Assembly (NCBI RefSeq): GCF_017654315.1
Contig: NZ_CP072203.1
Coordinates: 1,426,001-1,490,000 of the forward strand
DNA length: 64,000 bases
Direction of reading: 5' to 3'
DNA from: Gordonia polyisoprenivorans
GTDB lineage: Bacteria > Actinomycetota > Actinomycetes > Mycobacteriales > Mycobacteriaceae
Part shown: positions 16,878 through 25,874 of the stretch, piece by piece
How positions within the stretch are numbered: the first letter of the stretch is position 1
How the letters are laid out: each line of letters starts with the position of its first letter
The notes under the pieces: model-generated
The model's database searches: none
Seen by the model: only the letters and a program-made list of their open reading frames with translations
What the model was told of the DNA's origin: nothing
Program-made: the position numbers and the translations under genes

Positions 16878-17494
16878 AGGTCCGAGAACTCTCGATCGCC
16901 GGTGCCTGGGAGCTGACCCCGGTACTGCACGGCGATGCGCGCGGGGTGTTCACCGAGGCGTTCAAGGCCGACGTCCTCGCCGAGACCATCGGGCACCGCT
17001 TCGACCTCGCGCAGGTGAACCTGTCGGTGTCGGCGGCCGGGGTGTTGCGCGGCGTGCACTTTGCTGACGTCCCGCCCGGACAGGCCAAATACGTCACCTG
17101 CGCCACCGGAGCGATTCTCGACGTGATCGTCGACATCCGAGTCGGCTCACCGACATTCGGTACCCACGACACCGTCCTACTCGACGACGTCGACCGCCGC
17201 GCGGTGTATCTGTCGGAGGGGTTGGGCCATGCCTTCTGCGCGCTCGCCGACAACTCCACGGTCACCTACCTGTGTTCGACGGGCTACAACCCGGGTGCCG
17301 AGCACGGGATCAATCCGATGGATCCCGAACTCGGGATCGACTGGCCGACGCTCGCCCGCGACGGCAGTCCACTGGTCTACGAACTGTCCGCGAAGGACAC
17401 CGCGGCCCCGGGTTTGGACGCCGCACGGGCGTCCGGTCTGCTGCCGCGATTCGACGACGTCGAGGACTACGTGCGCGCGCTGGGCGAGAAGTGA
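16874..17494 (+). CDS. rfbC: dTDP-4-dehydrorhamnose 3,5-epimerase
   Basis: A 206-residue cupin-fold epimerase (RmlC) that inverts C3 and C5 of dTDP-4-keto-6-deoxyglucose. The core is [20 protein letters not shown], with the catalytic His in RGVHF. Also visible are [16 protein letters not shown], the [16 protein letters not shown] segment, and the [20 protein letters not shown] loop. It begins with an ATGA overlap onto rfbA, indicating translational coupling. It ends 16 bases before the convergent M1 peptidase gene. Confidence 0.96.
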   Translation: MKVRELSIAGAWELTPVLHGDARGVFTEAFKADVLAETIGHRFDLAQVNLSVSAAGVLRGVHFADVPPGQAKYVTCATGAILDVIVDIRVGSPTFGTHDTVLLDDVDRRAVYLSEGLGHAFCALADNSTVTYLCSTGYNPGAEHGINPMDPELGIDWPTLARDGSPLVYELSAKDTAAPGLDAARASGLLPRFDDVEDYVRALGEK

Positions 17495-17510
17495 TCTCAC
17501 ACAACGTGGT

Positions 17511-18863
17511 TCAGGGTGTCGGGTAGGCCGGAAGCTCGGGGGTGAACAGCCACTGTTGCCACAGGTCCTGCAACGGGGCCGAGGAGAAATTGGCCGCGAG
17601 GGCGATGAAGTCCTCGGTGGTCACCGAGCCGTACCGGTATTTGTCGGTCCAGCGGTGTAGCAGGGCGAAGAAGTTGCCGTCACCGATGGTCAGTCGCAGA
17701 GCGTGCAGCGTGATGGCTCCGCGCTTGTAGACCCAGTCGTCGAACATCTTTCGCGGTCCGGGGTCGGCGAGTGCGACCCGCACCGGACTCGCGGCGAGCT
17801 TGGCGTAGTAGTGCCGGGCCCACTCGTCGGCACTGCGGCCTCCCGAGCGCTGGCTCCACAACCACTCGGCGTAGCAGGCGAATCCCTCGTGCAGCCAGAT
17901 GTCGCGCCACCGCGCCAGCGTCACCGAGTTGCCGAACCACTGATGCGCGAGTTCGTGGGCGACGAGTCGCTCCGAGCGCGACGTGCCGTCGCAATGGTTG
18001 GCGCCGAATGTCGAAAAGCTCTGCGCCTCAATGGGGATCTCGAGCGGATCGTCGGTGACGACCACGGTGTACCGCGGAAACGGATACGGGCCGAACATCT
18101 CAACGAACGCCTCGACCATCTCCACCTGGCGGCCGAAGTCGATGTCGAGATTGCGGGTCAGTCGCGGCGGGAGCACCGCGTCGACCGGAATCGGCTTGGT
18201 GGCCAACGACACCTTCTTGTATGGCCCGACCTGGATGGACGCCAGATACGTCGACATCGGCTCGACCTGTTGATAGACCCAGGTGGTCTGGGCCGCGCGT
18301 ACGCGTTTGGATTCCAGGACGCCGTTGGCCAGGGCGTAATACGGGCTGTCGGTGGTGATCGCGATCCGGTACGTGGCCTTGGCGAGCGGATGGTCGTCGC
18401 AGGGGAACCACGACGCCGCACCGTTGGGTTGGTTGGCGCACAGCGCACCCTCGGTCAGTTCTTCCCAGCCGACCTCACCCCAAGCGCCGCGGATCGGCCG
18501 CGGTGAGCCGTGATAGCGCACCACGATCGTCATCGCGCCGCCCGGCGGAATCGGTGCGGCCGGGGTGATGGAGAGTTTCTTGTTGCGGTGCGAATAGCGC
18601 ACCCGCTTGTTGTCGACGGTGACGCGCGAGACGCTCAGCGTTCCGGCGAGATCGAGGGTGAAGCGTTGGAGGGCGACGTACGACGTCGCGGTGAGCGTCG
18701 CGGTGCCCTCGAGTCGGTTGCTGGTGACCTTGTACTCGAGTTCCAGGTCGTATCGGGAGATGCGGTAGCCGAGGTTCCCGTTGTCGGGGAGGTACGGGTC
18801 CAGTTCGTCGGCGGGTGATCCGAGGAGGGGCTGTCGCGATGCCTTGACCGACTTTCCCCGCAC
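17511..18863 (-). CDS. M1-family zinc metallopeptidase
   Basis: A 450-residue aminopeptidase-type enzyme. The zinc site is HELAHQWFGN at 303-312 with the third ligand Glu326 in WLHEGFACYAE (HExxH-18-E). The usual GxMEN exopeptidase loop is replaced by PIEAQSFSTFG near 277-287, as in other short actinobacterial M1 enzymes. The N-terminal 180 residues form the beta-rich domain. The long C-terminal helical domain of PepN is missing. No signal peptide is visible, so it is probably cytoplasmic. The start is GTG with GGGAG upstream. Confidence 0.92.
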   Translation of the reverse strand: MRGKSVKASRQPLLGSPADELDPYLPDNGNLGYRISRYDLELEYKVTSNRLEGTATLTATSYVALQRFTLDLAGTLSVSRVTVDNKRVRYSHRNKKLSITPAAPIPPGGAMTIVVRYHGSPRPIRGAWGEVGWEELTEGALCANQPNGAASWFPCDDHPLAKATYRIAITTDSPYYALANGVLESKRVRAAQTTWVYQQVEPMSTYLASIQVGPYKKVSLATKPIPVDAVLPPRLTRNLDIDFGRQVEMVEAFVEMFGPYPFPRYTVVVTDDPLEIPIEAQSFSTFGANHCDGTSRSERLVAHELAHQWFGNSVTLARWRDIWLHEGFACYAEWLWSQRSGGRSADEWARHYYAKLAASPVRVALADPGPRKMFDDWVYKRGAITLHALRLTIGDGNFFALLHRWTDKYRYGSVTTEDFIALAANFSSAPLQDLWQQWLFTPELPAYPTP

Positions 18864-19070
18864 TCAACATCTCCCTCGTCCTCGGTGGCGTGTCACATGG
18901 TCGGTCCGGTTCTCCGGGCACGCGGGCGTCGCGGGTCGGTCACGGGCTGATTGCGATGGACTCGACCGGGTGACGATCGCGTGTCGGGCCACCTGTTCGA
19001 GCACCGACCGTGCGGAAACTCAGAGTACCCGTCGAGGGGTCGGTGGGCATCGTATGCCGGTGTGCCGCGA

Positions 19071-19099
19071 TTGTAAGCGGACCATGGTCCGTATATCTT
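19071..19099 (+). promoter_or_regulatory. Promoter of doxX-like gene with palindromic operator in the spacer
   Basis: TTGTAA (19071-19076) and TATCTT (19094-19099) are 17 bases apart. The spacer holds the perfect 14-base palindrome CGGACCATGGTCCG (19078-19091). A repressor bound here would block the promoter. The rest of 18864-19158 shows no gene. Confidence 0.5.
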
Positions 19100-19158
19100 G
19101 GGTTCGGTCAGAGCAACGCCCCGCCACGACGTGGCGGATCGAGAAACGGAAGTGGCAC

Positions 19159-19587
19159 ATGAACGGTCTTCGCGGCATCGCACTCCTGGCAGCCCGGGTG
19201 ATCCTGGGCTATGTCTTCATCATGCACGGCTGGCAGAAGCTCCATACCAATGGAATCGACGCCACCACGGCGTTCTTCAAGTCGGTGAACGTTCCCTGGC
19301 CGGAGTTCTCGGCGTACTACGCGGCGTGGGTCGAGCTGGTCGGCGGAATCCTGCTCATTCTCGGGCTGCTGCTGCCGCTGGTCTCGATCCTGCTGGTCAT
19401 CGACATGATCGGCGCAATCGCCACAGTGCACTGGGATCACGGATTCTGGAGCAACGACGGCGGCTACGAGTTCCCGCTCGCGCTCATCGCGGCACTGCTG
19501 GCCGTGGGATTCGCCAACGCCGGAAACTTCGCGGCGGACAGCTACGTCTTCCGGCGTCGTCGGGGTGGGCGCGCGGTCGAGGTCTGA
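19159..19587 (+). CDS. DoxX-family membrane protein
   Basis: A 142-residue integral membrane protein with four predicted helices. The DoxX signature is LLAARVILGYVFIMHGWQKL at the N-terminus. AAWVELVGGILLILGLLLPL and the PLALIAALLAVGFANAGNFA helix follow. In mycobacteria DoxX works with a thiosulfate sulfurtransferase and superoxide dismutase at the membrane, but neither is adjacent here. The weak GGAAG site fits the ATG at 19159. The palindrome in the promoter suggests it is inducible. Confidence 0.88.
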   Translation: MNGLRGIALLAARVILGYVFIMHGWQKLHTNGIDATTAFFKSVNVPWPEFSAYYAAWVELVGGILLILGLLLPLVSILLVIDMIGAIATVHWDHGFWSNDGGYEFPLALIAALLAVGFANAGNFAADSYVFRRRRGGRAVEV

Positions 19588-19669
19588 CCACCCCCATCGG
19601 GTGAATGTGATGTCCGGTTGGTCCGATCGGACGATGGTCACGGCGTTCCCGGCGACCTAGCGTCGACGG

Positions 19670-20332
19670 ATGCACCCGGACACGCCGGAACCCGAGTCGG
19701 GCAGACGATTTCCGCTGGCCTACTCTGCGGTGCCGCCACCACCACCACGATTCGCGCCGCCGCCGGCTCTGCCGATGTCCGGGTTCGTCGGAGCGCAGTG
19801 GCCGGTTCCGGAGGGGCCCAGTGCGGTGCCCATGCCATGGCAGGTCGTTGTTTTCGGGGTGTATCAGTTGGTGATGACGGTGTTCGCCGTCGTGGGCGGG
19901 ATCGTCGGGGTGGGGCTCAACGGAGGCGGATTCGAGCGCACCACAACTTACGAGGTGCGCGACACCGGGGAACTGGTGATCTCCGACAACAATGCCGAGG
20001 TCGTGGGTGTGATCGTTGCCGGGCTCATCACCGTCTACGCGCTGGCTTGTCTGACCGCAGCGATCCGCTATCTGCGCGGGAAGCGCGGGGCGCGACGTTT
20101 CTTCATCGTGATCTGGGTGATTCCGTCGGTCTTCACCGTTCTCGCCGTCGTGCTCGCTGTCGCGCTGGAACCTGCTGCGCTGAGCCCGTGGCATGTGTTG
20201 TTGACGGCGGGCTCGATGATTCTCGTCATCGTTCTGCCCGGTTATTTCTTGTTCAACGCCCGGACCCGCGAGTACTTCAGCCCGCACGCCGTCTTCATCC
20301 GCGAATCACTGCGCCGCTCGGGGCGGCGATGA
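19670..20332 (+). CDS. Proline-rich four-helix membrane protein, unknown function
   Basis: A 220-residue protein of unknown function. The first 55 residues are proline-rich (YSAVPPPPPRFAPPPAL), as in many actinobacterial membrane proteins. Hydrophobic helices lie at about 58-83, 108-131, 143-164 and 172-194. Between helices 1 and 2 is a charged loop (ERTTTYEVRDTGELVISDNN). It ends in an Arg-rich tail. It lies 82 bases after doxX in the same direction and might share its transcript. Confidence 0.75.
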   Translation: MHPDTPEPESGRRFPLAYSAVPPPPPRFAPPPALPMSGFVGAQWPVPEGPSAVPMPWQVVVFGVYQLVMTVFAVVGGIVGVGLNGGGFERTTTYEVRDTGELVISDNNAEVVGVIVAGLITVYALACLTAAIRYLRGKRGARRFFIVIWVIPSVFTVLAVVLAVALEPAALSPWHVLLTAGSMILVIVLPGYFLFNARTREYFSPHAVFIRESLRRSGRR

Positions 20333-20341
20333 CGAACCGCC

Positions 20342-20917
20342 TCAGGCCACCAACCCGTCGATCGTCGTGCAGGTGAACGGCGGGTCGTCGGCGGCGAGTC
20401 GTGACCGCAGATCGCCGAGGTCGGCGAGGACGTCGTCGGCGTGGCGCAAACCCACCCCGTCGATGGTTCCCGGCGTGACCAGGGCTTCGGGGTCGAGGTC
20501 GTGGCGATGGGCCAACGCGGCGCCGAGGAGCCGATGGGCCTGGTCGCGGTCGACGTCCCAGAGGGCGTCGGCGGTCAGCAGATACAGGCGGACCGCGGGC
20601 GGGTAGTCGTCGAGATGTACCAGCGCCCACGCCCAGTGCTTGGCGACGTCGACGGTGTCGCACTCGCCGCGCCCATGCGTGCGCACGTATTTGCCGTGCA
20701 ACTCGCGGCACAGCGGCGTCGCGTCGGCCCACAGGCCCAGGTGCGACATGCAGCGCACCGAGTCGTGGAGGTTGGACAGATACATCGGCGAGTACGGTCC
20801 CTCACGTCGCGACCGGATCTCGCGCAGCACCGAGAACTCGGCCAGCGCGTGTCCGTATTCACCCGCGGAGAGCAAGGACCGGGCTTCGTCCTGCATTTCC
20901 TCGATCACAGTCGTCAT
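20342..20917 (-). CDS. Helical TPR-like protein, unknown function
   Basis: A 191-residue all-helical protein. Repeats of the kind EARSLLSAGEYGHALAEFSV, LGLWADATPLCREL and LDDYPPAVRLYLLTADALW suggest tetratricopeptide-like helical pairs that track an item along with a partner. No catalytic motif is seen. The ATG at 20917 (MTTVIEEMQDEA) is preferred over one seven codons upstream. It ends nine bases from the convergent membrane-protein gene and is divergent from the DUF5709 gene. Confidence 0.75.
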   Translation of the reverse strand: MTTVIEEMQDEARSLLSAGEYGHALAEFSVLREIRSRREGPYSPMYLSNLHDSVRCMSHLGLWADATPLCRELHGKYVRTHGRGECDTVDVAKHWAWALVHLDDYPPAVRLYLLTADALWDVDRDQAHRLLGAALAHRHDLDPEALVTPGTIDGVGLRHADDVLADLGDLRSRLAADDPPFTCTTIDGLVA

Positions 20918-21050
20918 TGTCGCCGAATCCGGGCACAAACGTGATCTGTTTCACAAAGACGTAACCGCTCCGAGCCTCGGTGCGGGGCCGAAGGACCTCG
21001 TTCGGCCGGGCATGCTGGCCCGCGGTCGCGCGGCCTGGCATCGTGAAAGT

Positions 21051-21545
21051 GTGAGCGGTTACGAGAACGACAGCACCCCCGAAGGCTCGGACGGCGAGTA
21101 CAGCCTCGACCCCGACGATCAGCTGCAACCCGAGGACACGCTCGATGATCGTGGCGTCGACGACGTCCTGGACGAGGGCTTCTCCCCGCCCGATTACGCG
21201 CCCAAGGGTGCCGTGCACGGGCTGACCGCGCAGGAGATGCGCGAGGGGGAGACGCTGGACGAGAAGCTCTCCGAGGAGGAGCCCGACGTCGGGGCGAGTG
21301 ATCCGCTCGACGACATCGCCGCCGATGAGCGCCGCGACTGGCGGTCGCACGAATCCGACGCCGACGACGAGTTCGTCGAGGATGCCGATCAGGTGGGCGG
21401 GCGTCGCGCCGGCCGATTGCTGGCGCCCGACGCCGGCGACTACCGCGACGACGAGGCCGAGGCCGTCGCCACCGACTGCGGGATCGACGGGGCGGGCGCC
21501 AGCGCCGAAGAGGCTGCGGTGCATGTCGTCGGCGACGAGGACTGA
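21051..21545 (+). CDS. DUF5709 acidic protein
   Basis: A 164-residue very acidic protein of the actinobacterial DUF5709 family. Recognisable parts are the YSLDPDDQLQPEDTLDDRG start, DVLDEGFSPPDYAP, MREGETLDEKLSEEEPD, and RRAGRLLAPDAGDYRD followed by the AVATDCGIDGAGASAEEAAV close. It has no membrane segment or catalytic motif and its function is unknown. The start is a GTG, and the family begins at this point. It converges on the Clp-N/HTH gene. Confidence 0.88.
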   Translation: MSGYENDSTPEGSDGEYSLDPDDQLQPEDTLDDRGVDDVLDEGFSPPDYAPKGAVHGLTAQEMREGETLDEKLSEEEPDVGASDPLDDIAADERRDWRSHESDADDEFVEDADQVGGRRAGRLLAPDAGDYRDDEAEAVATDCGIDGAGASAEEAAVHVVGDED

Positions 21546-21556
21546 CGTCTCGATCG

Positions 21557-22282
21557 CTAGGTCTTCAGCTGTGAGAGTTGTTCTTCGACAGCCGACTTCG
21601 TTGCCTCGGCATCGGCGCCCGCGTCGCGCAGGCGTGCGCCCACGGCCTGATCGGTGAACAGTGCCAGCAGCAGGTGCTCGGTGCCGACGTAGTTGTGCCC
21701 GAGTTCCAGCGCCGTCCGAACCGTCTGTTCGAGAACCGCTTTGGCGGCGTCGTCGTAGGGCAGGACGGTGTCGGCATCGCGATTCGCGGTGGGATCGGTG
21801 TCCACCGGCGCGGTGGTATCGGTCAAGACCGTCGGGTCGACGCCCTGTGCGGTGAGTACCAGTGTGGCCAGTGACGACGAGTCGGAGGCCAGTCCGTGGG
21901 CCAGGTGGGTCGAGCCGACGGTGCGTGCGCCGGTGGCAACCGCGTGATTGTGCGCCGACGAGATGACGTTGCGTGCTCGTGGGGTGAAGCGGCTGAACGG
22001 ACTCGGTTCGTCGGACGCCGGGTTGCGGCCGACAAACCGTTTCTGTGCAGCCTGTTTCGTCACACCCATACTGGCGCCGATCTGCGTCCACGACGCGCCG
22101 GAGCGGCGGGCCTGATCGACGAAGTGTCCGATGAGGCTGTCGCCGACGTCGCCGAGGTGGGCGGCGGCGGTCATGGCGTCGGTGAGTTGTTCGAGCGGAT
22201 CGTCGTGGACCTTGTGGATCGCGCTGATCAGGTCGTCGAGGCGGACTCCGGTCAATTGGGTGGGTGTGGGGTTGTCGCTCAT
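21557..22282 (-). CDS. Clp N-terminal-domain protein with helix-turn-helix
   Basis: A 241-residue protein. An N-terminal HTH is at about 63-84 (SGASWTQIGASMGVTKQAAQ) within a helical region. Two Clp N-domain repeats follow: FTPRARNVISSAHNHAV with VGSTHLAHGLA, and AVLEQTVRTALELGHNYVGT with EHLLLALFTDQ. It lacks an AAA domain, so it is not a Clp ATPase. It probably binds DNA and, through the Clp-N part, unfolded proteins or peptides. Two copies of a GTTGACGC palindrome overlap and precede its start, which points to autoregulation. Confidence 0.85.
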   Translation of the reverse strand: MSDNPTPTQLTGVRLDDLISAIHKVHDDPLEQLTDAMTAAAHLGDVGDSLIGHFVDQARRSGASWTQIGASMGVTKQAAQKRFVGRNPASDEPSPFSRFTPRARNVISSAHNHAVATGARTVGSTHLAHGLASDSSSLATLVLTAQGVDPTVLTDTTAPVDTDPTANRDADTVLPYDDAAKAVLEQTVRTALELGHNYVGTEHLLLALFTDQAVGARLRDAGADAEATKSAVEEQLSQLKT

Positions 22283-22331
22283 GCGTCAACTCTAGGTTGA
22301 CGCCCCTGTTGCGTCAACCATGAGTTGACGC
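22282..22331. promoter_or_regulatory. Tandem TGCGTCAAC/GTTGACGC palindromes upstream of the Clp-N gene
   Basis: Four half-sites alternate over 50 bases: TGCGTCAAC (22282-22290), GTTGACGC (22296-22303), TGCGTCAAC (22310-22318) and GTTGACGC (22324-22331). The half-sites recur every 14 bases and form two inverted repeats. The first touches the start codon. They are likely operators of the HTH protein itself. Confidence 0.6.
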
Positions 22332-22457
22332 CGACGAACGGAGTGGACGAACGGTGGATGCGCGCATTGTCCTCGTTGACAGTCGGCGCAGTCGTGGGAA
22401 CGATGGAGTGGACGGGGTCGATGAACCCCGCGTCCGCACGCCACGGGAGGACCTCCA

Positions 22458-23729
22458 GTGAGCATCACCGAACGTATCTCCGTACCCACCGATCAGTCGC
22501 CGGCGCAACGCTTTCGAGAAGTCCGGGAGCTCACCGACCTACTGGCCGACCGGTTGTCGCCCGAAGACCAGACCCCGCAGTCGATGACCGAGGCCAGCCC
22601 CGCCAAATGGCATCGGGCCCACGTCACATGGTTTTTCGAGGAGTTCATCCTCCGCCGTGATCCCGGCTACGTGGTGTACGACGAGACCTACCGCTATCTG
22701 TTCAACAGCTACTACGAAACCGTTGGCGAGCGCCATCCCCGACCGGATCGGGGTCTGGTCACGCGCCCGGGCGTCGACGACATCACGCATTACCGCAACT
22801 ACGTGGACGCGGCGATGGAAAGTGCCCTGACGCGTGGCGCCCTCGACGACGCCGCACTCGATCTCGTCGAACTGGGCTGCAATCACGAACAGCAACACCA
22901 GGAGTTGCTGCTCATGGACATCAAGCATCTGTTCTCGACGATTCCGCTCACCCCCGGCCCGATCTACGTCGACCGCGAACTCGATGTGCCGAGCGTGCCC
23001 GGTCCGATGACATGGCGTTCGGTCACCGGTGGCGTCACCGAGGTCGGTGCCGATCCGGGAGCCGGATTCTCCTACGACAACGAGGGACCGCGGCATCGAG
23101 TCTTCTTGGAGGACTTCGAGATCGCCGAGCGCCCGGTCACCAATGCCGACTGGCTGGAGTTCATCGCCGACGGCGGTTATCGGCGCCACGAGCTGTGGTT
23201 GTCCGACGGATGGGCGCACCTGCGGCAGACCGGTTGGCAGGCGCCCGGCTACTGGCACCGCGACGACGACGGACAGTGGACGACGTACACGCTCTCGGGA
23301 CGGCGACCGCTCGATCCCGGTGAACCGGTGCTGCATGTGAGCTTCTACGAGGCAGATGCCTACGCCCGGTGGGCCGGAGCCCGTCTGCCCACCGAATTCG
23401 AATGGGAGACCGCCGCATCCACGCTCGGTGCCCAGCGTGCAGAGTTGTTGGACCCGGATCGTTGTCACCCCCGATCGGTCGCCGGATCCGATGAGGCGGC
23501 GATGATCGGCAATGTGTGGGAATGGACATCGAGTGCCTATCTTCCGTATCCGGGATTCGTCCCGGCGAACGGGGCGGTCGGCGAATACAACGGAAAGTTC
23601 ATGAGCGATCAACATGTTCTGCGCGGCGCGGCCGCCATCACGCCCCGCGGCCACGAGCGCGTGACGTACCGCAATTTCTTCCCGGCACCGTCGCGGTGGG
23701 TGTTCGCCGGACTGAGGCTCGCCCGGTGA
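22458..23729 (+). CDS. egtB: Ergothioneine biosynthesis protein EgtB (sulfoxide synthase)
   Basis: A 423-residue non-heme iron enzyme that joins hercynine to a thiol donor with O2. The N-terminal DinB-like helical domain holds the expected iron ligands His52 (KWHRAH), His143 and His147 (NHEQQHQE). The C-terminal FGE-sulfatase domain begins near 175 and shows ARLPTEFEWETAAS, GNVWEWTSSAYLPYPGF and RGAAAITPRG. Arg92 and Arg95 (ERHPRPDRG) appear to match the arginine pair that binds gamma-glutamylcysteine in mycobacterial EgtB (inferred). The start is GTG with GGGAGG upstream. It overlaps egtD directly, with no egtC between. Confidence 0.95.
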   Translation: MSITERISVPTDQSPAQRFREVRELTDLLADRLSPEDQTPQSMTEASPAKWHRAHVTWFFEEFILRRDPGYVVYDETYRYLFNSYYETVGERHPRPDRGLVTRPGVDDITHYRNYVDAAMESALTRGALDDAALDLVELGCNHEQQHQELLLMDIKHLFSTIPLTPGPIYVDRELDVPSVPGPMTWRSVTGGVTEVGADPGAGFSYDNEGPRHRVFLEDFEIAERPVTNADWLEFIADGGYRRHELWLSDGWAHLRQTGWQAPGYWHRDDDGQWTTYTLSGRRPLDPGEPVLHVSFYEADAYARWAGARLPTEFEWETAASTLGAQRAELLDPDRCHPRSVAGSDEAAMIGNVWEWTSSAYLPYPGFVPANGAVGEYNGKFMSDQHVLRGAAAITPRGHERVTYRNFFPAPSRWVFAGLRLAR

Positions 23730-24694
23730 CCGTCGAGACACTGCCACCGCTGGCCGCCGACGCTCTCGCCGGATTATGGTCCACCCCGCCGGTGTTGCCG
23801 ACGAAATGGCTCTACGACGAGCGCGGCAGCAGGCTGTTCGACGAGATCACCCGACTACCCGAGTACTACCCGACCAGACGTGAGACCGCGATCCTGCGTG
23901 ATCACGCCGACGACATCGTCGATGCCACGGACGCGGCGATGATGGTCGAATTCGGTTCGGGCACATCGACCAAGACCCGGCTGCTCCTCGACGCGTTCAC
24001 CCGCGCGGGTCAGCGGATCGGCCATCGCCCGGCCGGACGATTCGTCTACGTGCCCGTCGACGTCAGTGCCGAGATGCTCACCGAATCCGCAGGCATCCTC
24101 GCCGGCGACTATCTGGGGATCGATATCCGGCCGGTGGAAGCCGATTTCACCGATACCGGGCTGGTCCTGCCGTCGTGCGATGGGTCGCGGTTGGCGGTGT
24201 TCCTCGGCGGGACGATCGGCAACTTCGACGACGACGGGCGCCGCGCCTTCTTCTCCGGCCTTGCCACCACCCTCGCCCCCGGCGACTACTTCCTCCTCGG
24301 CGCCGACCTCATCAAGGACACCGGTCGGCTCGTCGCCGCCTACAACGACAAGGCCGGGGTGACAGCGGATTTCAATCGCAACATGATCGAGGTCCTGCGC
24401 ACCGGGCTCGACGCCGTCGGGCTGTACGCCGACGACTTCGACCACATCGCCCGGTGGAATCCCGAGCGCCACCGCATCGAGATGTGGTTGCGGGCGCGGC
24501 GGGAGATCGACGCCTACTTCGGTGACCTGCAACGTCGTTGGCGCTTACCGGCCGGTGCCGAGATCCGGACGGAGATCAGCACCAAATTCGATCTGCCGGT
24601 GTTGCACGGCGAACTCGCCGAGGCGGGACTGGCGCCCGTCACGAGCTGGACAGACCCGATGGGAGATTTCTCCCTCACCCTCGCTCGTCGGTGA
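23726..24694 (+). CDS. egtD: L-histidine N-alpha-methyltransferase EgtD
   Basis: A 322-residue SAM-dependent enzyme that trimethylates histidine to hercynine, the first committed step of ergothioneine synthesis. Visible landmarks are PTKWLYDERGSRLFDEITRL, the SAM loop MVEFGSGTSTKTRLLLDAF, VPVDVSAEML, the FLGGTIGNF motif, and LLGADLIKDTGRLVAAYND. It starts at a GTG inside the egtB stop (GTGA). The 3' end overlaps the convergent LLM oxidoreductase gene by 20 bases. Ergothioneine is an antioxidant thiol in mycobacteria and relatives. Confidence 0.96.
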   Translation: MTVETLPPLAADALAGLWSTPPVLPTKWLYDERGSRLFDEITRLPEYYPTRRETAILRDHADDIVDATDAAMMVEFGSGTSTKTRLLLDAFTRAGQRIGHRPAGRFVYVPVDVSAEMLTESAGILAGDYLGIDIRPVEADFTDTGLVLPSCDGSRLAVFLGGTIGNFDDDGRRAFFSGLATTLAPGDYFLLGADLIKDTGRLVAAYNDKAGVTADFNRNMIEVLRTGLDAVGLYADDFDHIARWNPERHRIEMWLRARREIDAYFGDLQRRWRLPAGAEIRTEISTKFDLPVLHGELAEAGLAPVTSWTDPMGDFSLTLARR

Positions 24695-25730
24695 CCGCGT
24701 CGCCCAGGATCTCACGGACCCGCGGGATGACCTGTGTGCCATAGAGCTCGACGCTGCGCATCATGGCGCGATGCGGCAGTGTGCCGTGGGAGTACTTGAG
24801 GTCGAAGCGATCGAGCCCCAAGGCCCGCACGGTGTGGGCGATCTTGTGCGCCACGGTCTCCGGTGAACCGACGTAGAGCGAACCGCCGGGTCCGGTCGAC
24901 CGGTCGAACTCGATGCGCGTCGGGGCGGGCCAACCGCGTTCGGCGCCGATCCGCGCCACGTATGCGCGGTAGTGCGGCCACAGTTCGTCGCGGGCCTGCT
25001 CGTCGGTGTCGGCGACGTGGCCGGGTGAGTGCACGCCCACCGGGAGGTCGGTCGGTTTGTCGAACTGAGCCAACGCCCGTCGATACAGGTCGGCGTACGG
25101 GGCGAATCGTAGGGGATCGCCGCCGATGATGGCGAGCATGAGCGGTAGGCCGTACCGCGCGGCGCGCACCACCGACTCCGGGCTGCCGCCGACCGCGATC
25201 CACGTCGGTAGCGGGGGAGTCTCGAGCGGTGGGTGGACGATCTGAGCGGTCAGCGGTGCGCGGGTGGCCCCCGACCAGGTGACCGGCCGGCCGGTTCGCA
25301 AGTGGGCGAACAGATCCAGCTTGTCGGAGAACAGTTCCTCGTACTGTTCGAGGTCGAAGCCGAACAACGGGAATGACTCGGTGAACGATCCGCGGCCGAG
25401 GATGACCTCCGCACGACCCGACGACAGCGCGTCGAGTGTGGAGAAGCGCTCGAATACGCGGATCGGGTCGTCGGAACTGAGGACGGTGACCGCCGTCCCG
25501 AGCCGGATCCGGGTGGTGCGTGCGGCGATCGCCCCGAGTACCACCTCCGGCGCGGAGACGGCGTAGTCGTCGCGGTGATGTTCACCCACGCCGAGGAAGT
25601 CGACGCCGACCTCGTCGGCGAGAACCGCTTGATCGAGCAGGTCGCGGATCGACTGGGCCGCCGAGTTCGGTGCGCCTGCCTCGTTGACCGTCACATCGCC
25701 GAAGGTGTCGAGCCCGAGTTCTACGTTCAC
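24675..25730 (-). CDS. LLM-class flavin-dependent oxidoreductase
   Basis: A 351-residue luciferase-like TIM-barrel protein using FMN or coenzyme F420. The features are VELGLDTFGDVTV, ADEVGVDFLGVGEHHRDDYA, RTTRIRLGTAVTVLSSDDPI, FSTLDALSSGRAEVILGRGS and the SPETVAHKIAHTVRALGLDR region near the C-terminus. The EHH motif and GRG loop are standard for the class. The substrate is unknown. The start is GTG after a purine-rich GGTGGG. It is transcribed alone. Confidence 0.92.
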   Translation of the reverse strand: MNVELGLDTFGDVTVNEAGAPNSAAQSIRDLLDQAVLADEVGVDFLGVGEHHRDDYAVSAPEVVLGAIAARTTRIRLGTAVTVLSSDDPIRVFERFSTLDALSSGRAEVILGRGSFTESFPLFGFDLEQYEELFSDKLDLFAHLRTGRPVTWSGATRAPLTAQIVHPPLETPPLPTWIAVGGSPESVVRAARYGLPLMLAIIGGDPLRFAPYADLYRRALAQFDKPTDLPVGVHSPGHVADTDEQARDELWPHYRAYVARIGAERGWPAPTRIEFDRSTGPGGSLYVGSPETVAHKIAHTVRALGLDRFDLKYSHGTLPHRAMMRSVELYGTQVIPRVREILGDAVTDERG

Positions 25731-25874
25731 CCCACCGATTGTGCCGAACCGGCGTCAGTTGGGGACGTTGGTCATGAATTGACCGCCTTGCGGGTGTGAT
25801 TTCATGTTTTTGTGAGATGCTGAGTCCGGTCAGAAAACTGACCATGCACTCTGATCTCTTAAGGAGCACTCCCG

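Noticed and set aside
22458..25730. The LLM oxidoreductase as part of the ergothioneine operon
   Set aside because: It is on the opposite strand and merely overlaps the end of egtD by 20 bases.
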